In this document: positions 57,495 to 64,000 of the stretch, piece by piece
How positions within the stretch are numbered: the stretch's first letter is position 1
Layout of the letters: every line of letters begins with the position of its first letter
Assembly: GCA_025174535.1 (NCBI GenBank)
Contig: JALBUN010000005.1
Location: forward strand, 930,001-994,000
Direction: 5' to 3'
DNA from: Cantharellus purpuraceus
Taxonomy: Eukaryota > Basidiomycota > Agaricomycetes > Cantharellales > Hydnaceae
DNA length: 64,000 nucleotides
The notes under the pieces: model-generated
Database searches by the model: none
What the model saw: the letters and a program-made list of their open reading frames with translations, nothing else
Told to the model about the DNA's origin: nothing
Position numbers and translations under genes: made by a program

Positions 57495-58946
57495 TGTTTT
57501 GGAACCCGCAAAATTATGGTGTTAGGGCAAACTCTAAATCACCACAATTCCGTGAATGAACAGCTGAGAAGAATATCAAATCCTACTGCAGCACAACTCC
57601 AGAAACAATTTAACGTTTGTACTTTGGTTACAATCCGTTGTAATGGTCAATGCAGACGATACGCAGGAAGGTAATACGTTTCTTAGCAGTAGGGAATGAA
57701 TAAGACTTCCAGAGTCTAGAGTTCACGGACGCTTAGGGGTCCAGATATTCCAAAAAGAGGGGAATGCACTTAGAGGCTAGAGGAAGTAGGTGGATGAATC
57801 TGACCGTCCAACCAGTGACACTCTGAAGCGGGTAACAGCAATGTGTGAAGTAGTCTAGCAACTGCTTCACACGAGTTCAAGATTCTAATGCTCTGCAAAG
57901 GCAGTACACACTAGTAACTTAAACAAGAGCACTAATGGCAGGACTATCGACAGACAATCTCACCCTGTAGATTCGTAGTCACGCGAGGTAGATACTACAC
58001 TCACGCCCAAAGCAGGACAATCACTACTTCGAGTGCAATCGAATACAGTTACACAACTGTAAGCGACCCTTGAACTGGACAATCAACAGTTACTGAGATA
58101 TAGAGGATGACACTGTATGTCACTCTAGTCACACTGATGTGCAAATGATGGGGTAGAAATGGTTATTTATTCAGAGGCAGAATGGGCTCCTTTTATATTG
58201 TATTTACAGGAGCTGACTAATACTACTGGAAACTTCTACCTATTAATAGATGGAAACTACTGGAAGCTAGTGGAATATGTGAGAAGGGGTGGAAGTTTCC
58301 TAGCCAATGAGCTGCTTGGATTTGCTCTGACTCATGGCATGAGTCATGGATGGAGTCATAGTGTGACTCAGAGCAGGAGTCATAGTATGAGTAATCACAG
58401 GAGTCATGGTATGAGTCATGGAAGGAGTCATAGCATGAGTCATGGCAGGAGTCATTGCATGAGTCACCATTACTCAAATAACTCGGTCAATACTTCGTTT
58501 CCCAGGCTGATTAGCACAGCTATGGGTAGGCATGGCTTCTATTGAACTCTCCACTGAAAATGGAGTCAGGAGGTGCAGTGGTTGCGAAGATATTGAGCAT
58601 TTACTGGCAGTGGTGACCAGATTGAGTCGGAGATTGAAATGAGTCATGTGATCGACAATGAGTCAGTTGTCCGGGTGACTCCGGCTGACTTTGAGGCTGC
58701 TGACATCTGCGAAGGTTTGTGGGTCCATGTGGGTCCCAAAACTTCACCCAGCAGAACAATAAGTTTGTAGACTCATTTCTGCATGGAAAATTCCCAAAAA
58801 AATATGAAAAAATAGAGAATATTTGAATGGCCCTGAATCAAGAGAAAGCAGCAGATATATGCTGATATTTTAAGGCCATGAAGTGAAATTGTACAGTTTT
58901 GGGACTTTAAACAAGATCTTTTTAAGGGAAAACCAGTTCCCATACA
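57495..58946 (-). mobile_element. full family C LTR
   Basis: Plus-strand ends TGTTTTGGAACCC and GTTCCCATACA, which are mutually inverted (TGTNTKGGAAC), 1,452 bp. On the minus strand it contains a TGASTCA array (58326-58465), then a TATA box TATAAAAGG near 58190. No target repeat was found; the right side abuts a family A LTR piece. Confidence 0.75.
58326..58465. repeat. minisatellite with TGASTCA sites in LTR C
   Basis: A degenerate 12-24-bp repeat (GAGTCATGG, ATGAGTCAT). It includes at least six exact TGAGTCA or TGACTCA strings, the recognition core of Gcn4/AP-1-type bZIP proteins. The shadow frame it makes (MSHGRSHS units) is not a protein. The related copy at 59600-59660 has fewer units. 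Confidence 0.75.
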
Positions 58947-59010
58947 CTCCTTCTCCGACTCCGACCAAACCTCCAACCCAATCTCTGACCCCCAATCGGA
59001 CCTAGTGCGT
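58947..59010 (+). repeat. end of a family A LTR
   Basis: CTCCGACTCCGACC to GACCTAGTGCGTAACA matches the terminal part of the A LTR. It stands between two C LTR copies, marking a recombination or deletion joint. Confidence 0.65.
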
Positions 59011-60123
59011 AACATCAATGCAGATGATATGCAGGAAGGTAATATGTTTCTTAGCATTAGGGAATGAATAAGACTTCCAGAGTCTAGAGTTCATGGATGC
59101 TTAGGGGTCCAGATATTCCAAAAAGAGGGGAATGCACTTAGAGGCTAGAGGAAGTAGGTGGATGAATCCAACCGTCCAACCAGTGACACTCTGAAGCAGG
59201 TAACAGCAATGTGTGAAGTAGTCTAGCAACTGCTTCACACAAGTTCAAGATCCTAATGCTCTGCAAAGGCAGTACACACTAGTAACTTAAACAAGAGCAC
59301 TAATGGCAGGACTATTGACAGACAATCTCACCCTGTAGATTTGTAGTCACGCGAGGTAGATACTACACTCACGCCCAAAGCAGGACAATCACTACTTCGA
59401 GTGCAATCGTATACAGTTACACAACTGTAAGTGACCCTTGAACTGGACAATCAACAGTTACTGAGATATAGAGGATGACACTGTACGCCACTCTAGTCAC
59501 ACTGATGTGCAAATGATGGGGTAGAAAATAATTATTTATTCAAAAGCAAAATAGCCTCCTTATATACTGTATCTACAGGAGCTGACTGATCCTTCTACCT
59601 ATTAATAGTTATGAGTCATGGTAAGAGTCATAGCATGAGTCACTATTACTCAAATAACTCGGGAAATATGCCATTTCCTGGGCTGATCAGCAAACCTATG
59701 GGTAGGCACAGCTTCTATTGAACTCTCCACCAAAAATGGAGTCAGGAGGAGCTGTGGTTGCCAAGATATGGAGGATTTACTGGCAGTGGTGATCAGATTG
59801 GGTTGGAGATTGAAATAAGTCATGTGATTGAAAATGAGTCAGTAGATCAGGTGACTCTGCTGACTTTGAAGCTGCTGACATCTGTGAAGGTTTGTGGGTC
59901 CATGTGGGTCCAAAACATTGCCCAGCAGAACAATAAGTTTGTGGACTTATTTCTGCATGGAAAATTCCAGAAAAAATATGAAAAAATAGAGAATATTTGA
60001 ATGGCCCTGAATCAAGAGAAAGCAGCACATATATGCTGATATTTTAAGGCCATGAAGCGAAATTGTACAGTTTCAGGACTTTAAACAAGATCTTTTTTTT
60101 AAGGGAAAACCAGTTCCCATACA
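59011..60123 (-). mobile_element. family C LTR, truncated, copy e
   Basis: Begins inside the LTR at TCAATGCAGATGATATGC (compare 57645) and runs to GTTCCCATACA. It has lost most of the TGASTCA array. It retains TTGTGGGTCCATGTGGGTC and the GAATATTTGAATGGCC block. Confidence 0.72.
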
Positions 60124-60367
60124 GGATTCAAGGTACATTAGATTGTTTGACCAGTATAGTACAAGAAGAATGAATGAAAGAAATTGGGTGTAGTAGGGGT
60201 AGAATATTCCCTTGAAGCAGTTGCCACTGGTAAATGAAAAAAAAAAAAAAACAATCACTTTTGAGAATCATGTCAAAATATCAAAATATGTTTTAAATCT
60301 AAGTAAATTATAAATTTGAGGAAATGGGTTGTATATACATATTTGATGTATTTTTGAACAAGCATCT
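60124..60367. other. unassigned AT-rich stretch
   Basis: Contains an A15 run at about 60238-60252 and no recognisable frame. It does not recur elsewhere in the window as far as I can see. Confidence 0.4.
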
Positions 60368-61828
60368 TACTGAGTCTAGTTCTTCTTCTAGGAAGGACTG
60401 CATTGTGGGTAGCTCATGTTTAGAGTTACCCCCTTGGCATCATTTATTCATGCCAATACTCCTTCTTCGTATTGAGTTTATACCCTGTGACAGGGTATGA
60501 AGAGCATTGGTATTATGCTCTTCTTTGGTGGGGACTTCTTCAGTTCCCATCATGATTTGGCCTGGGCCATTAAAGTCCAGGGATATTCCTAGCTTTCGTA
60601 GGAATGGGATGCTGAGTATTACATTGTAATACTCAACATTGGTATTATTCTTCAATGTCCCAACTACCAAACTTTATGGTAGTGCGAGTACCATAATTTA
60701 TGGTACTCCTGCTCCCAATGCACACTAATTGCAGTGCAATGGGTTGCTCTAGCGTGAAGGTTTTCATACCTGTTGCATGTGTGAATTCAGGGGATATCAT
60801 TATCCCCTCACTCCCACTGTCTAATAGACAGTGAGCTGGTGTTCCACCAATCTCCCAATACCCAGAGATTGTTTTATTGTCTATGTGTGGTCTATCTGAT
60901 TGCGCTGTTGACTTCTGTCAGCTCCTATGATTATACATAGGTTCAGCTGATCTGTTGACACTGACAGCAGCTATATGCAGCTGTTGTAATTCCCTGCTTG
61001 TTGGGAATCTTGTTGGACTACAGAAACACACTGCATAGGTGTGTTTCAGTGGAATTTGATCATTGGGTCAAATTCATATTGCATTAGAGCAATACAGTGG
61101 CATAGCCTCCTTTTTGGGGGCATCATCTTAGTCATCCCATTCATCAGCCACTTCTACAGCTGGTATTTTTTTGTCTAGATGGTCCTTGGGATCATTAATT
61201 GCTTCTTCATGTTCTCCCTCTATTGGGGAGAATCCATCTACATTGTCCTCCACTATGTGTGAGGACACATCCTTTCAGACCACAGCTGACCTTACATTGC
61301 CCTTTAGTTTGGGGCAGCTAGGTTGCATGTGACCTGTCTGGCCACATTCATAGCACACAACATTATTAGTAACGTTGTTCGATTGATCACCACTCATGTG
61401 TGCTGGTGGCTTTGATTGATAATTACCCTTGAAAAGGTAATTGTTGGAATTGGACCTGGAGCTTCCATTACCGGGTTCCAACCTTGACACACTCACTCGT
61501 TGTGAGTGTGTGTTGGGAGCCATATACACATGTCCTTGGGGCATGGGTTGACTCCCCATATTCATCATACCAGTAGTTCCATTGACTACTGTTCTATGGG
61601 TTGAGGAGGACATGTTAGTCATGTTCTCCAGGCATCACATACCATGGTATCACATTGCTTCCTCTCTCATTCAAGCAGTTTTGTACAACTGCTTAATACT
61701 GCTAAACTCAGCATTGAAGCCCTTTTTGAGGACTTCTTGTCTCAGAGGTTTGCACATTGCAGTTACAAACCTCTTCCTGTACATGTATGCATCTGGCGGC
61801 ATTATCATGTGGCCTGCATACTTATCTA
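60368..61828 (-). pseudogene. family B gag and protease fragment
   Basis: Minus strand. gag core DAYMYRKRFVTAMCKPLRQEV at 61671-61828, then a 115-aa frame (61275-61622) with a CCHC knuckle CYECGQTGHMQPSC, then protease-side sequence with YNVILSIPFLRKLGISLDFNGP (60440-60670), typical of the end of a retropepsin domain. In-frame stops lie between. It equals the inverted copy at 20012-21200 but keeps the knuckle and lacks the 27-bp array. Confidence 0.75.
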
Positions 61829-62380
61829 TGTATGGGAACCACCTTTTCCCTATCAAATTCCATTTATGCAGCACCAATGTGCTATTCTTTGCTTTTCCAT
61901 TCCTAAATATCAACATATATTTGATGCTTGCACCTGGAATGGACTTATTTAAATATTCTCCAATTTTTCATATTTTTTTGGGAATATTCCATGCAGAACT
62001 TGGCCCAGAATCATTTATTTCTGCTGTGCTACAGTTGTGGACCCATAGGCGCCCACAAACCTTCACACAGCCGGCTCTCCCCCTTTGGACCAGGCATTCA
62101 GCCTGAATTCAAGCTCAGATGTCTCTGATCAATAAATATTCTCTAACTTCACAACCACAGCCTCTCAGGGCACTATTTTCCATGCAGATCATCATCTGAG
62201 ATGTGGCTATCCATGGCTGTCCAAACCAGTGCAGAAAACAGGATGGACACCCTTCTTTTTGCCTGATCAGTGCCTAGTTCAGGGATCAGATCAGCTGATG
62301 GGTGATCAGATCAGGTGATTGCCTTGGAATATTCTACCCCTTTCCATAACATTCTAGCTGTTTCCTTCTATTATTAGATA

Positions 62381-62560
62381 GAACTTTCCAGAACCATTAT
62401 TCAGCTCCTGATCAGTGTTAGCACAGTGATCAGAACCTGTGATTGGCTTGGAATATTCTACCCCTTTCTTCCACCTTCCACAACCTTCCAGTAGCTTCCA
62501 TCTATTAATAGGTAGAATATTCCAGAAGCATTAGTCAGCCCCTGTAAATACAATATATAA
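62381..62560 (+). promoter_or_regulatory. LTR C promoter: two HSE triplets and TATA
   Basis: GAACTTTCCAGAA at 62381-62393 and GAATATTCCAGAA at 62515-62527 are perfect GAAnnTTCnnGAA heat-shock elements. TATATAA follows at 62554-62560, 27 bp after the second. The same arrangement exists in the inverted copy at 25294-25473; a partly decayed form is in 58190-58290. Confidence 0.6.
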
Positions 62561-62927
62561 GGAGGTCATTCTGCCTCTGAAATAGTAACATATTCTACCA
62601 CTTCTACCCATCTTCTGCACACCAGTGCGACTAGAGTGACATACAGTGTCATCCTCTATCTCAGTAACTGTTGATTACCAGTTCAAGGATCTTTTACAGT
62701 TGTGTAACTGTATACGATTGCACTCAAAGTAGTGATATTCCTGCTTTGGGCGTGAGTGTAGTATCTGCCTCACGTGACTACAAATCTACAGGGTGAGATT
62801 GTCTGTCAATAGTCCTGCCATTAGTGCTCTTGTTTAAGTAACTAGTGTGTACTGCCTTTGCAGAGCATTAGGACCTTGAACTTGTGTGAAGCAGTTGCTA
62901 GACTACTTCACACATTGCTGTTACCCG

Positions 62928-63289
62928 TGTTGATTATGGGAGAAAGGGGTTAGGAGAGAGGGGGGACAGGAGCACATAGGAGGCTCAGGAGGTTGAGGGG
63001 GAGGTAGGAAAGCAGGGGGAAATGGTTAGGAGAAAAGAGGAGAAGCCCCTGTAAGCTCCACACCCATCAGATTATTCTCCTATATTTCTTTTATATTTTA
63101 TTTCGTCATTTTTCCCCTATTGGCTCCACCCCCATTTCGTTTTTATCACAAGTTTCCTTCCCATGTTTCAAATGATTCAGGACTTTTATCACATGTTCTA
63201 AAGACACATATCTTGTATAAAACATGCTTATCTAGATATGAAATGGACTAGAGAATTTACTCACTTGTTTTTGGGCGAAATTTTCAACA
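62928..63289 (+). mobile_element. short family E element, copy 5
   Basis: Ends TGTTGATTATGGG and ATTTTCAACA, target duplication ACCCG at 62923-62927 and 63290-63294. At 362 bp it is about half of the 708-bp copy at 17085; the middle, from after ACTCACTTGTTTTT to GGGCGAAATT, is missing. The intact target repeat means the deletion did not touch the ends. Confidence 0.87.
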
Positions 63290-63628
63290 ACCCGCTTCAG
63301 AGTGCCACTGGTTGGACAGTTGGATTCATCCACCTACTTCCTTTAGCCTCTAAGTGCATTCCCCTCTTTTTGGAATATCTGGACCCCTAAGCATCCGTGA
63401 ACTCTAGACTCTGGAAGTCTTATTCATTTCTTGCTGCTAAGAAACATATTACTTTTCTGCGTATAGTCTGCATTGACCAATACAAGGGATTGTAACCAAA
63501 GTACAAACGTTAAATTGTTTCTGGAGTTGTGCTGCAGCAGGGTTTGATATTCTTCTCAGCTGTTCATTCATGGAATTGTGGTGATTTAGAGTTTGCCCTA
63601 ACACCATAATTTTGCGGGTTCCAAAACA

Positions 63629-64000
63629 AGTGTTTGACTTCTGGCCTGAGTTGGCGGTGGTCTTCTTATCGGACCCCTTGTTGGATTTTGGGGTCTTGTC
63701 CAATGCTTTGTCCAATTTGTTGTTAGCCGAATTTTTGTGGGAGACCTCAGATTGACATTCCCAATAACGGGTGTTGATGGATTGGGCGAGCTTGCGAAGG
63801 TTAACCAAAGTATCTGGCTTACTGACATGTGATATCTTGTCCTTGATGTGGGATGGGAGTCCAATGTAAAATTGGCATTGGAGTGTGGCATCGCCCCATT
63901 GGACTTTTGGGGCTAGCTGCTGGAAACTCACAATGTACTTGTGATTTTGTGATTTTCCTTCATCTGAAGTCGATTTAGTTCATTCTCGGCATTGGCCTTG
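63629..64000 (-). pseudogene. chromovirus A gag fragment, copy A3
   Basis: Minus strand, continues past the window end. Encodes WGDATLQCQFYIGLPSHIKD, VNLRKLAQSINTRYWECQSE and the Ser/Lys linker, then is cut by the C LTR. It overlaps the A1 gag at 16390-16740. Confidence 0.75.

Larger units (their letters stand above)
61829..63628 (+). mobile_element. full family C LTR with nested E element
   Basis: Starts TGTATGGGAACC inside family B gag and ends GGTTCCAAAACA at family A gag. Without the E insertion and one target repeat it is about 1,433 bp, close to the copy at 57495. It carries the best view of the C promoter (see 62381-62560). Confidence 0.78.

Noticed and set aside
58159..58545. ORF with MSHGRSHS repeats
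   Set aside because: It is the translation of a DNA minisatellite inside an LTR promoter, and other C LTRs have no such frame.

Overview
The window is nuclear DNA of a filamentous fungus, almost certainly an Agaricomycete (Basidiomycota). The genes are split by many introns of about 50-70 nt with GT..AG ends, some exons are only 19-34 nt long, and the polyketide synthase, DnaJ-X protein and Ty3/Gypsy chromoviruses are of types usual in that class. No bacterial or viral genome features are seen.

Layout. (1) 1-5,340 is a broken, rearranged copy of the host locus at 48.2-53.0 kb: pieces of a tyrosyl-tRNA synthetase gene, an unrecognised gene ('gene A', present twice) and a methyltransferase gene, joined in a new order, plus a tRNA-derived SINE-like repeat. 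(2) 5,340-35,600 is a nested retroelement field. I separate six repeat families: A, a chromodomain Ty3/Gypsy element with 510-bp LTRs (TGTTATG..CATAACA); B, a second Gypsy-like element with 260-275-bp LTRs (TGTAAGTA..); C, long LTRs (TGTATGGGAAC..GTTCCAAAACA); D, 1.4-kb LTRs carrying an ORF; E, LTRs TGTTGATT..TTTTCAACA seen alone with 5-bp target duplications; F, a 2.8-kb fold-back element with 706-bp inverted arms. (3) 37,242-46,578 is one large reducing polyketide synthase gene (KS-AT-DH-cMT-degenerate ER-KR-ACP-thioester reductase). (4) 47,169-56,784 holds four ordinary host genes: gene A, a METTL7-like methyltransferase, cytosolic tyrosyl-tRNA synthetase, and (minus strand) a DnaJ-X-domain chaperone. 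(5) 57,495-64,000 is again retroelement material from families A, B, C and E.

The most notable observation is that both long copies of chromovirus A carry, between the chromodomain and the 3' LTR, a convergent antisense reading frame with a charged coiled coil and a fungal Zn2Cys6-type cysteine pattern. Others are heat-shock-element plus TATA promoters in LTR family C, an array of TGASTCA sites in one C LTR, an ORF inside the U3 of LTR family D, strong CpG-to-TpG decay among repeat copies, and the mosaic duplication of the host locus.

The synthase and the housekeeping genes look intact, whereas all autonomous transposon frames seen here are broken by stops, shifts or nested insertions. Gene models were built by eye from splice signals and family similarity; exact intron borders in the synthase near 37.75-37.89 kb, 40.7 kb and 41.65 kb are uncertain.
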